Position numbers and translations under genes: made by a program | Shown: positions 37,881 through 48,913 of the stretch, piece by piece | Layout of the letters: each line of letters starts with the position of its first letter | Position numbering within the stretch: the first letter of the stretch is position 1 | Assembly: GCF_018991925.1 (NCBI RefSeq) | Contig: NW_024711950.1 | Location: 309,204 to 373,203, forward strand | From: Homarus americanus | Taxonomy: Eukaryota; Arthropoda; Malacostraca; Decapoda; Nephropidae | Reading direction: 5' to 3' | Length of the DNA stretch: 64,000 nt | Notes under the pieces: model-generated | Databases searched by the model: none | What the model was told of the DNA's origin: nothing | The model's input: only the letters and a program-made list of their open reading frames with translations

Positions 37881-40170
37881 GATGTTGATTGTATGTAGAA
37901 GTCTGCGCGCTCTATTGGTCTAAAGAAATATATATGGATCCTCGTGTTTCGAAGCCGGATTTGGTAAAACGTTACTCTGACCACCTACATGATACGGGTA
38001 GTCCGCATTAGAGGTTCACGGCGCCATAAGCTCATTGAACATGCTTTGTGTGAAATATAACAGAGTCTAGGACTCCTTTTAGTATCCTGGTGGTCTAGAG
38101 GTAGCGTTCCCCGATCACAGTCATGGGCTCGTGGGTCATGGGTTCGAATCCTGGCGGGGTGAGGAGTTCATTGTATGTAGAAGTCCGCGTGCTGTATTGG
38201 GCTCATGAAATATATATGGATCCTCATGTTTCGAAGCCTGATTTTGTAAAACGTTACCCTGACCACCTACGTGATATGGGTAATCCCGATTAGAGGTTCA
38301 CGGCTCCATAAGCACGTTGAACAGACTTTGTGTGAAATATAACAGAGTCTAGGACTGCTTTTAGTATCCTGGTGGTCCAGAGGTAGCGTTCCTGGCGGGG
38401 TGAGATGCTGATTGTATGTAGAAGTCCACGTGCTTTATTGGCTAATGAAATATATATGGATCCTTGTGTTTCGAAGCCGGATTTGCTATAACGTTACTCT
38501 GACCACCTACGTGATACGGGTAGTCCCCATTAGAGGTTCACGGCGCCATAAGTTCGTTGAACAGGCTTTGTGTGAAATATAACAGAGTTTACGACTTCTT
38601 TAAGTATCCTGGTGGCCCAGAGGTAGCATTCCCCGGTCACAGTTGTTGGCTCGTGGGCCGTGGGGTCGAATCCTTTCGGGGTGAGGTGTTGATTGTATGT
38701 AGAAGTCCGCGTGCATTATTGGGCTAATGAAATATATATGGATCCTCGTGTTTCGATGCCGGATTTGGTAAAATGTTACTCTGACCAACTACGTGACACG
38801 GGCAGTGTCAATTAGAAGTTCGCGGCACCATAAGCTCGTTGAACAGACTATGTGTGAAATATTACAGAGTCTAGGACTGCTTTTAGTATCCTGGTGGTCC
38901 AGAGGTAGCATTCCCCGGTCACAGTTGTGGGCTCGTGGGCCGTGGGGTCGAATCCTGGCGGGGTGAGGTGTTGATTGTATGTAGAAGTCCGCGTGCTGTA
39001 TTGGACTAATGAAATATATATGGATCCTCGTGTTTCGAACCCGGATTTGGTAAAACGTTACTCTGACCACCTATGAGATACGGGTAGTCCCCATTATAGG
39101 TTTTTGGCGCCATAAGCTTGTTGAACAGGCTTTGAGTGAAATATAACAGAGTCTAGGACTCCTTTTAGTATCTTGGTGGTCCAGAGGTAGCGTTCCCCAG
39201 TCACAGTCATGGGGTCGTGGGCCGTGGCTTCGAATCCTGGCGGGGTGAGATGTTGATTGTATGTAGAAGTCTGCGTGCTTTATTGGACTAATGAAATATA
39301 TATGGATCCTCGTGTTTCGATGCCGGATTTGGTAAAATGTTACTCTGACCACCTACGTGATACGGGTAGTCCCGATTAGAGGTTCACGGCTCCATAAGCT
39401 CGTTGAACAGACTTTGTGTGAAATTTATCAGAGTCTAGGACTCCTTTTAGTATCCTGGTGGTCCAGAGGTAGCGTTCCCCGGTCACAGTCATGGGTTCGT
39501 GGGCCGTGGGTTTCAATCCTGGCGGGGTGAGGTGTTGATTGTATGTAGAAGTCCGCGTGCTTTATTGGACTAATGAAATATATATGGATCCTCGTGTTTC
39601 GAAGCCGGATTTGGTAAAACGTTACTCTGACCACCTAAGTGATACGGGTAGTCCCCATTAGAGGTTCACGGCGCCATAAGCTCGTTGAACATGCTTTGTG
39701 TGAAATATAACAGAGTCTAGGACTGCTTTTAGTATGCTGGTGGTCCAGAGGCAGCGTTCCCCGATCACAGTCATGGGCTCGTGGGCCATGGGTTCGAATC
39801 CTGGCGGGGTGAGGAGTTGAATGTATGTAGAAGTCCGCGTGCTTTATTAGGCTAATGAAATATATATGGATCCTCGTGTTTCGAAGCCTGATTTTGTAAA
39901 AGTTTACTCTGACCACATATGTGATAAGTGTAGTCATCATTAGCGTTTCAAGGCGCCATAAGCTCGTTGAACATGCTTTGTGTGAAATATAACAGAGTCT
40001 AGGACTGCTTTTAATATGCTGGTGGTCCAGAGGTAGCGTTCCCCATTAACAGTCATGGGCTCGTGGGCCGTGGGTTCGAATCCTGGCGGGGTGAGGTGTT
40101 GATTGTATGTAGAAGTCCGCGTGCTTTATTGGGTTAATGAAATATATATGGATCCTCGTGTTTCGATGAT
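37881..40170 (+). repeat. Transitional monomers between higher-order domains
   Basis: About eight monomers of mixed type. One near 38383 has lost most of the core: GTAGCGTTCCTGGCGGGG joins the 5' part directly to the 3' end, a deletion of about 52 bp including the B box. The stretch 38860-39395 has a near-identical copy at 47873-48408. No gene is visible. Confidence 0.7.
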
Positions 40171-43100
40171 GGATTTGGTAAAACGTTACTCTGACCACCT
40201 ACATGATACGGGTAGTCCCATTAGAGGTTCGCGGCGACATAAGCTTGTTCAACAGTCTTTGAGTGAAATATAACAGACTCTAGGACTGCTTTTAGTATCC
40301 TTGTGGTGCAGAGGTAGCGTTCCCCGGTCACAGTCATGGGCTCTCGGGCCGTGGGTTCGACTTCTGGCGGGGTGAGGTGTTCTTTGTATGTAGAAGTCCG
40401 CGTGCTTTATTGGGCTAATGAAATATATATGGATCCTCGTGTTTCGATGCCGTATTTGGTAAAATGTTACTCTGACCACCTACGTGATATGGGTAGTCCC
40501 CAATAGAGGTTCACGGCGCCATAAGCTCGTTGAACAGGCTTTGTTTGAAATATAATTGAATCTAGGACTGCTTTTAGTATCCTGGTGGTCCAGAGGTAGC
40601 GTTCCCCGGTCAAAGTCATGGGTTCGTGGGCCGTGCGTTCCAATCGTGGCGGGGTGAGGTGTTGATTGTATGTAGAAGTCCGCGTGCTGTATTGGACTAA
40701 TGAAATATATATGGATGCTCGTGTTTCGAAGCCGGATTTGGTAAAACGTTACTCTGACTACCTACGAGATACGGGTAGTCCCCATTAGAGGTTTACATCG
40801 CCATAAGCTCGTTGAACATGCTTTGTGTGAAATATAACAGAGTCTAGGACTGCTTTTAGTATCCTGGTGGTCCAGAGGTAGCGTTCCCCGTTAACAGTCA
40901 TGGGCTCGTGGGCCGTGGGTTCGAATCCTGGCGGGGTGAGGTGTTGATTGTATGTAGAAGTCTGCGTGCTTTATTGGGTTAATGAAATATATATGGATCC
41001 TCGTGTTTCGATGATGGCTTTGGTAAAACGTTACTCTGACTACCTACATGATACGGGTAGTCCCCATTAGAGGTTCACGGCGACATAAGCTCGTTGAACA
41101 GTCTTTGAGTGAAATATAACAGAGTCTAGGAATACTTTTAGTATCCTGGTGGTGCAGAGGTAGCGTTCCCCGGTCCCAGTCATGGGCTCTCGGGCCGTGG
41201 GTTCGAATTCTGGCGGGGTGAGGTGTTCTTTGTATGTAGAAGTCCGCATGCTTTATTGGGCTAATGAAATATATATGGATCCTCGTGTTTCGATGCCGGA
41301 TTTGGTAAAATGTTACTCTGACCACCTACGTGATATGGGTAGTCCCCAATAGAGGTTCACGGCGCCATAAGCTCGTTGAACAGGCTTTGTTTGAAATATA
41401 ATTGAATCTAGGACTGCTTTTAGTATCCTGGTGGTCCAGAGGTAGCATTCCCCGGTCAAAGTCATGGGTTCGTGGGCCGTGCGTTCCAATCGTGGCGGGG
41501 TGAGGTGTTGATTGTATGTAGAAGTCCGCGTGCTTTATTGGACTAATGAAATATATATGGATGCTCGTGTTTCGAAGCCGGATTTGGTAAAACGTTACTC
41601 TGACTACCTACGAGATACGGGTAGTCCCCATTAGAGGTTCACGGCGCCATAAGCTTGTTGAACAGGCTTTGAGTGAAATATAACAGAGTCTATGAGTGCT
41701 TTTAGTATCTTGGTGGTCCAGAGGTAGCGTTCCCCGGTCAAAGTCATGGGCTCGTGGGCCGTGGGTTCGAATCCTGGAGGGGTGAGGTGTTGATTGTATG
41801 TAGAAGTCCGCGTGCTTTATTGGGCTAATGAAATATGTATGGATCCTCGTGTTTCGAAGCCGGATTTGGTAAAACGTTACTCTGACCACCTACGTGATAC
41901 GGGTAGTCCCCATTAGAGGTTCACGGTGCCATAAGCTCGTTGAACATGCTTTGTGTGAAATATAACAGAGTCTAGGACTGCTTTTAGTATCCTGGTGGTC
42001 CAGAGGTAGCGTTCCCCAGTCACAGTCATGGGCTCGTGGGCCGTGGGTTCGAATCCTGGCGGGGTTAGGTGTTGATTGTATGTAGAAGTCCGCGTGCTAT
42101 ATTGGGCTAATGAAATATATATGGAACCTCATTTTTCGAAGCCTGATTTTGTAAAGCGTTACCCTGACCACCTACGTGATATGGGTAGTCCCGATTAGAG
42201 GTTCACGGCTCCATAAGCACGTTGAACAGACTTTGTGTGAAATATAACAGAGTCTAGGACTGCTTTTAGTATCCTGGTGGTCCAAAGGTAGCGTTCCCCA
42301 GTCACAGTCATGGGCTCGTGGGCCATGGGTTCGAATCCTGGCGGGGTGAGATGTTGATTGTATGTAGAAGTCCGCGTGCTTTATTGGGCTAATGAAATAT
42401 ATATGGATCCTTGTGTTTCGAAGCCGGATTTGCTAAAACGTTACTCTGACCACCTACGTGATACGGGTAGTCCCCATTAGAGGTTCACGGCGCCATAAGT
42501 TCGTTGAAAAGGCTTTGTGTAATATAACAGAGTTTACGACTTCTTTAAGTATGCTGGCGGTCCAGAGGTAGCATTCCCCGGTCACAGTTGTTGGCTCGTG
42601 GGCCGTCGGTTCTAATCCTTTCGGGGTGAGGTGTTGATTGTATGTAGAAGTCCGCGTGCTTTATTGGGCTAATGAAATATATATGGATCCTCGTGTTTCG
42701 ATGCCGGATTTGGTAAATGTTACTCTGATACCTCACATTATGGGTAGTCCCCAATAGGAGTTCCGCGGCGCCATAAGCTCGTTGAGCAGGCTTTGTTTGA
42801 AATATAATTTAATCTAGGACTGCTTTTAGTATCCTGGTGGTCCAGAGGTAGCGTTCCCCGGTCAAAGTCATGGGTTCGTGGGCCGTGCGTTCCAATCGTG
42901 GCGGGGTGAGGTGTTGATTGTATGTAGAAGTCCGCGTGCTTTATTGGACGAATGAAATATATATGGATGCTCGTGTTTCGAAGCCGGATTTGGTAAAACG
43001 TTACTCTGACTACCTACGAGATACGGGTAGTCCCCATTAGAGTTTCACGGCGGCATAAGCTTGTTGAACAGGCTTTGAGTGAAATATAACAGAGTCTATG

Positions 43101-46100
43101 AGTGCTTTTAGTATCTTGGTGGTCCAGAGGTAGCGTTCCCCGGTCACAGTCATGGGCTCGTGGGCCGTGGGTTCGAATCCTGGCGGGGTGAGGTGTTGAT
43201 TGTATATAGAAGTCCGCGTGCTGTATTGGAATAATGAAATATATATGGATCCTCGTGTTTCGAAGCCGGATTTGGAAAAACGTTACTCTGACCACCTACG
43301 TGATACGGGTAGTCCCCATTAGAGGTTTACAGCGCCATAAGCTCGATGAACATGCTTTGTGTGAAATATAACAGAGTCTAGGACTGCTTTTAGTATCCTG
43401 GTGGTCCAGAGGTAGCGTTCCCCGATCACAGTCATGGGCTCGTGGGCCATGGGTTCGAATCCTGGCGGGGTGAGGTGTTGAATGTATGTAGAAGTCCGCG
43501 TGCTTTATTAGGCTAATGAAATATATATGTATCCTCGTGTTTCGAAGCCTGATTTTGTAAAAGTTTACTCTGACCACCTATGTGATACGTGTAGTCATCA
43601 TTAGCGTTTCACGGCACCATAAGCTCGTTGAACAGGCTTTGTGTAAAATATAACAGACTCTAGGACTGCTTTTAGTATCCTGGTGGTCCAGAGGTAGCGT
43701 TCCCCGTTAACAGTCATGGGCTCGTGGGCCGTGGGTTCGAATCCTGGCGGGGTGAGGTGTTGATTGTATGTAGAAGTCCGCGTGCTTTATTGGGTTAATG
43801 AAATATATATGGATCCTCGTGTTTCGATGATGGATTTGGTAAAACGTTACTCTGACCACCTACATGATACGGGTAGTCCCCATTAGAGGTTCACGGCGAC
43901 ATAAGCTCGTTGAACAGTCTTTGAGTGAAATATAACAGAGTCTAGGACTGCTTTTAGTATTCTGGTGGTGCAGAGGTAGCGTTCCCCGGTCACAGTCATG
44001 GGCTCTCGGGCCGTGGGTTCGAATTCTGGCGGGGTGAGGTGTTCCTTGTATGTAGAAGTCCGCGTGCTTTATTGGGCTAATGAAATATATATGGATCCTC
44101 GTGTTTCGATGCCGGATTTGGTAAAATGTTACTCTGACCACCTACGTGATATGGGTAGTCCCCAATAGAGGTTCACGGCGCCATAAGCTCGTTGAACAGG
44201 CTTTGTTTGAAATATAATTGAATCTAGGACTGCTTTTAGTATCCTGGTGGTCCAGAGGTAGCGTTCCCCGGTCAAAGTCATGGGTTCGTGGGCCGTGCGT
44301 TCCAATCGTGGCGGGGTGAGGTGTTGATTGTATGTAGAAGTCCGCGTGCTTTATTGGACTAATGAAATATATATGGATGCTCGTGTTTCGAAGCCGGATT
44401 TGGTAAAACGTTACTCTGACTACCTACGAGATACGGGTAGTCCCCATTAGAGGTTCACGGCGCCATAAGCTTGTTGAACAAGCTTTGAGTGAAATATAAC
44501 AGAGTCTATGAGTGCTTTTAGTATCTTGGTGGTCCAGAGGTAGCGTTCCCCGGTCAAAGTAATGGGTTCGTGGGCCGTGCGTTCCAATCGTAGCGGGGTG
44601 AGGTGTTGATTGTATGTAGAAGTCCGCGTGCTTTATTGGACTAATGAAATATATATGGATGCTCGTGTTTCGAAGCCGGATTTGGTAAAACGTTACTCTG
44701 ACTACCTACGAGATACGGGTAGTCCCCATTAGAGGTTCACGGCGCCATAAGCTTGTTGAACAGGCTTTGAGTGAAATATAACAGAGTCTAGGACTGCTTT
44801 TAGTATCCTGGTGGTCCAGAGGTAGCGTTCCCCGATCACAGTGATGGGCTCGTGGGCCATGGGTTCGAATCCTGGTGGGGTGAGGAGTTGAATGTATGTA
44901 GAAGTCCGCGTGCTTTATTAGGCTAATGAAATATATATGGATCCTGGTGTTTCGAAGCCTGATTTTGTAAAACTTTACTCTGACCACCTACGTGAAACGT
45001 GTAGTCCCCATTAGCGTTTCACGGCGCCATAAGCTCATTGAACAGGCTTTGTGTGAAATATAACAGACTCTAGGACTGCTTTTAGTATCCTGGTGGTCCA
45101 GAGGTAGCGTTCCCCGTTAACAGTCATGGGCTCGTGGGCCGTGGGTTCGAATCCTGGCGGGGTGAGGTGTTGATTGTATGTAGAAGTCCACGTGCTTTAT
45201 TGGGTTAATGAAATATATATGGATCCTCGTGTTTCGATGATGGATTTGGTAAAACGTTACTCTGACCACCTACATGATACGGGTAGTCCCCATTAGAGGT
45301 TCACGGCGACATAAGCTCGTTGAACAGTCCTTGAGTGAAATATAACAGAGTCTAGGACTGCTTTTAGTATTCTGGTGGTGCAGAGGTAGCGTTCCCCGGT
45401 CACAGTCATGGGCTCTCGGGCCGTGGGTTCGAATTCTGGCGGGGTGAGGTGTTCTTTGTATGTAGAAGTCCGCGTGCTTTATTGGGCTAATGAAATATAT
45501 ATGGATCCTCGTGTTTCGATGCCGGATTTGGTAAAATGTTACTCTGACCACCTACGTGATATGGGTAGTCCCCAATAGAGGTTCACGGCGCCATAAGCTC
45601 GTTGAACAGGCTTTGTTTGAAATATAATTGAATCTAGGACTACTTTTAGTATCCTGGTGGTCCAGAGGTAGCGTTCCCCGGTCAAAGTCATGGGTTCGTG
45701 GGCCATGCGTTCCAATCGTGGCGGGGTGAGGTGTTGATTGTATGTAGAAGTCCGCGTGCTTTATTGAACTAATGAAATATATATGGATGCTCGTGTTTCG
45801 AAGCCGGATTTGGTAAAACGTTACTCTGACTACCTACGAGATACGGGTAGTCCCCATTAGAGGTTCACGGCGCCATAAGCTTGTTGAACAGGCTTTGAGT
45901 GAAATATAAGAGAGTCTATGAGTGCTTTTAGTATCTTGGTGGTCCAGAGGTAGCGTTCCCCAGTCACAGTCATCGGCTTGTGGGCCATGGGTTCGAATCC
46001 TGGCGGGGTGAGGAGTTGAATGTATGTAGAAGTCCGCGTGCTTTATTAGGCTAATGAAATATATATGGATCCTCGTGTTTCGAAGCCGGATTTGGTAAAA

Positions 46101-46440
46101 CGTTACTCTGACCACCTACATGACAAGGGTAGTCCCCATTAGAGGTTCACGGCGCCATAAGCTCGTTGAAAATGCTTTGTGTGAAATATAACAGAGTCTA
46201 GGACTGCTTTTAGTATCCTGGTGGTCCAGAGGTAGCGTTCCCCAGTCACAGTCATGGGCTCGTGGGCCGTGGGATCGAATCCTGGCGGGGTGAGGAGTTG
46301 ATTGTATGTAGAAGTCCGCGTGCTTTATTGGGCTAATGAAATATATATGGATGCTCGTGTTTCGAACCCGGATTTGGTAAAACGTTACTCTGACTACCTA
46401 CGAGATACAGGTAGTTCCCATTAGAGGTTCACGGCGCCAT
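40170..46440 (+). repeat. Higher-order domain with three-mer and five-mer periods
   Basis: The marker TTCGATGATGG recurs near 40165, 41009, 43826 and 45236, and GATATGGGTAGTCCCCAATAG recurs near 40487, 41333, 44149 and 45559. The spacings are 846 bp (three monomers), about 2816 bp (ten) and 1410 bp (five). The 43.58-44.52 and 44.99-45.93 kb stretches are near-identical at exactly 1410 bp. Confidence 0.8.
45369..45447 (+). pseudogene. tRNA-like core, TGGTGCAGAGG subfamily
   Basis: The A box TGGTGCAGAGG still fits consensus. The B box is GTTCGAATT, with its last base changed. The core has GGGCTCTCGGGCCG and the spacer starts GAGGTGTTCTTTG. It recurs at 40311, 41149 and 43959 within this domain. 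Relatives without the GTGC change occur near 20631 and 25701. Confidence 0.6.
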
Positions 46441-47342
46441 AAGCTTGTTGAACAGGCTTTGAGTGAAATATAACAGAGTCTATGAGTGCTTTTAGTATCT
46501 TGGTGGTCCAGAGGTAGCGTTCCCCGGTCACAGTCATGGGCTCGTGGGCCGTGGGTTCGAATCCTGGAGGGGTGAGGTGTTGATTGTATGTAGAAGTCCG
46601 CGTGCTTTATTGGGCTAATGAAATATATATGGATCCTTGTGTTTCGAAGCCGGATTTGCTAAAACGTTACTCTGACCACCTACGTGATACGGGTAGTCCC
46701 CATTAGAGGTTCACGGCGCCATAAGTTCGTTGAACAGGCTTTGTGTGAAATATAACAGAGTTTACGACTTCTTTAAGTATGCTGGCGGTCTAGAGGTAGC
46801 ATTCCCCGGTCACAGTTGTTGGCTCGTGGGCCGTCGGTTCTAATCCTTTCGGGGTGAGGTGTTGATTGTATGTAGAAGTCCGCGTGCTTTATTGGGCTAA
46901 TGAAATATATATGGATCCTCGTGTTTCGATGCCGGATTTGGTAAAAGGCTACTCTGACCACCTCCGTGACACGGGCAGTGTCCATTAGAAGTTCGCGGCA
47001 CCATAAGCTCGTTGAACAGACTTTGTGTGAAATATAACAGAGTCTAGGACTGCTTTTAGAATCCTGGTGGTCCAAAGGTAGCATTCCCCGGTCACAGTTT
47101 TGGGCTCGTGGGCCGTGGGTTCGAATCTTGGAGAGGTGAGGTGTTGATTGTATGTAGAAGTCCGCGTGCTTTATTGGACTAATGAAATATATATGGATCC
47201 TCGTGTTTCGAAGCCGGATTTGGTAAAACGTTACTCTGACCACCTACGAGATATGGGTAGTCCCCATTAGAGGTTCACGGCGCCATAAGCTCGTTGAACA
47301 TGCTTTGTGTGAAATATAACAGAGTCTAGGACTGCTTTTAGT

Positions 47343-47413
47343 ATCCTTGTGGCCCAGAGGTACCATTCCCCGGTCACAATTATAAGATCGTGGGTTCGAA
47401 TCCTGGTGGGGTG
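47343..47413 (+). pseudogene. tRNA-like core of class I length, copy 4
   Basis: A box TGGCCCAGAGG and B box GTTCGAATC are both intact, 44 bp apart. The spacer repeats the lineage marks ATTATATGTAGAAATATTCG, ATCGATCC and TGATCACCTAAGTGGC. It lies 33 kb from the nearest other copy, so this lineage is scattered and not a local expansion. Confidence 0.65.
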
Positions 47414-47872
47414 AGGTGTTGATTATATGTAGAAATATTCGTGCTTTATTAGGCTAATGAAATATATATCGATCCTCGTGTTTCGAAGCCGGATTTGGTA
47501 AAACGTTTCTCTGATCACCTAAGTGGCACGGGTGGTCCCCATTAGAGGTTCACGGCGCCATAAGCTCGTTGAACAGGCTTTGTGTGAAATATAACAGAGT
47601 CTCGGACTGCTTTTAGTATCCTGGTGGTCCAGAGGTAGCGTTCCCTGGTCACAGTCATGGGTTCGTGGGCCATGGGTTCGAATCTTGGCGGGGTGAGGAG
47701 TTGATTGTATGTAGAAGTCCGCGCGATTTATTGGGCTAATGAAATATATATGGATCCTCGTGTTTCGAAGCCGGATTTGGTAATACGCTACTGTGACCAC
47801 CTACGTGATGCGGGTAGTCCCCATTAGAGGTCACGGTAACCATAAAGCTTCCGCCGAACATGCTTCGTGAAA

Positions 47873-48408
47873 TATTACAGAGTCTAGGACTGCTTTTAGT
47901 ATCCTGGTGGTCCAGAGGTAGCATTCCCCGGTCACAGTTGTGGGCTCGTGGGCCGTGGGGTCGAATCCTGGCGGGGTGAGGTGTTGATTGTATGTAGAAG
48001 TCCGCGTGCTGTATTGGACTAATGAAATATATATGGATCCTCGTGTTTCGAACCCGGATTTGGTAAAACGTTACTCTGACCACCTATGAGATACGGGTAG
48101 TCCCCATTATAGGTTTTTGGCGCCATAAGCTTGTTGAACAGGCTTTGAGTGAAATATAACAGAGTCTAGGACTCCTTTTAGTATCTTGGTGGTCCAGAGG
48201 TAGCGTTCCCCAGTCACAGTCATGGGGTCGTGGGCCGTGGCTTCGAATCCTGGCGGGGTGAGATGTTGATTGTATGTAGAAGTCTGCGTGCTTTATTGGA
48301 CTAATGAAATATATATGGATCCTCGTGTTTCGATGCCGGATTTGGTAAAATGTTACTCTGACCACCTACGTGATACGGGTAGTCCCGATTAGAGGTTCAC
48401 GGGCAACC
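47873..48408 (+). repeat. Copy of 38860-39395 (offset about 9013 bp)
   Basis: Nearly two monomers match 38860-39395 without a difference that I can find. Rare marks include AAATATTACAGAG, the GGGGTCGAATCC B-box variant, CCATTATAGGTTTTTGG, ACTCCTTTTAG and GGCTTCGAATCC. The copy is flanked on both sides by indel-rich sequence (47827-47872 and 48402-48715). Confidence 0.8.
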
Positions 48409-48715
48409 ATGTTCGTTGAACAGGCTTTTTGTGTAAAAATATACCAGAGTTTACGACTGCTTTGGGTATCCTGGTGGTCCAGAGGGCATTCTCCGTCATG
48501 GAAGTTGTTGTACCGTATGCTGGTTCTAATCCTGGCGGGGTGGAGGTGTTGATTGTATGTAGAAGTCCGCGGTTTATTGGGCTAATGAAAGGTATATGGA
48601 TCTCGTGTTTCGCCGGATTTGCAAAGCGCCTTGACCACCACGGATACGGGTAGTCCTTGATTAGGAGGTTCACGGCTCCATGAGCCTGGGCGGTAGTTTT
48701 AAAAGGAAATATAAC
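48402..48715 (+). other. Indel-rich monomer patch
   Basis: A whole monomer is heavily altered (GGGCAACCATGTTCG, TTTTTGTGTAAAAATATACC, GGAAGTTGTTGTACCG, GCAAAGCGCCTTGACCACC). Clean sequence resumes abruptly on both sides. It is typical of unpolished long-read sequence. Confidence 0.6.
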
Positions 48716-48913
48716 AGAGTCTAGGACTGCTTTTAGTATCCTGGTGGTCCAGAGGTAGCGTTCCCCGTTCACAGTCATGGGCTCGTGGGCCGTGGGTTCG
48801 AATCCTGGCGTGGTGAGGTGTTGATTTTATGTAGAAGTTCGCTTGCTTTATTGGGCTAATGAAATATATAAGGATCCTCGTGTTTCGAATCTGGATTTGG
48901 TAAAATATTACTC

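Larger units (their letters stand above)
46440..48913 (+). repeat. Transitional, patchy segment
   Basis: This part combines a copy of the 42.39-42.72 kb stretch (near 46.61-46.95 kb, offset about 4228 bp), the rare class I-length core at 47343, the block shared with 38.86-39.40 kb, and two error-like patches. No gene is visible. Confidence 0.7.
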
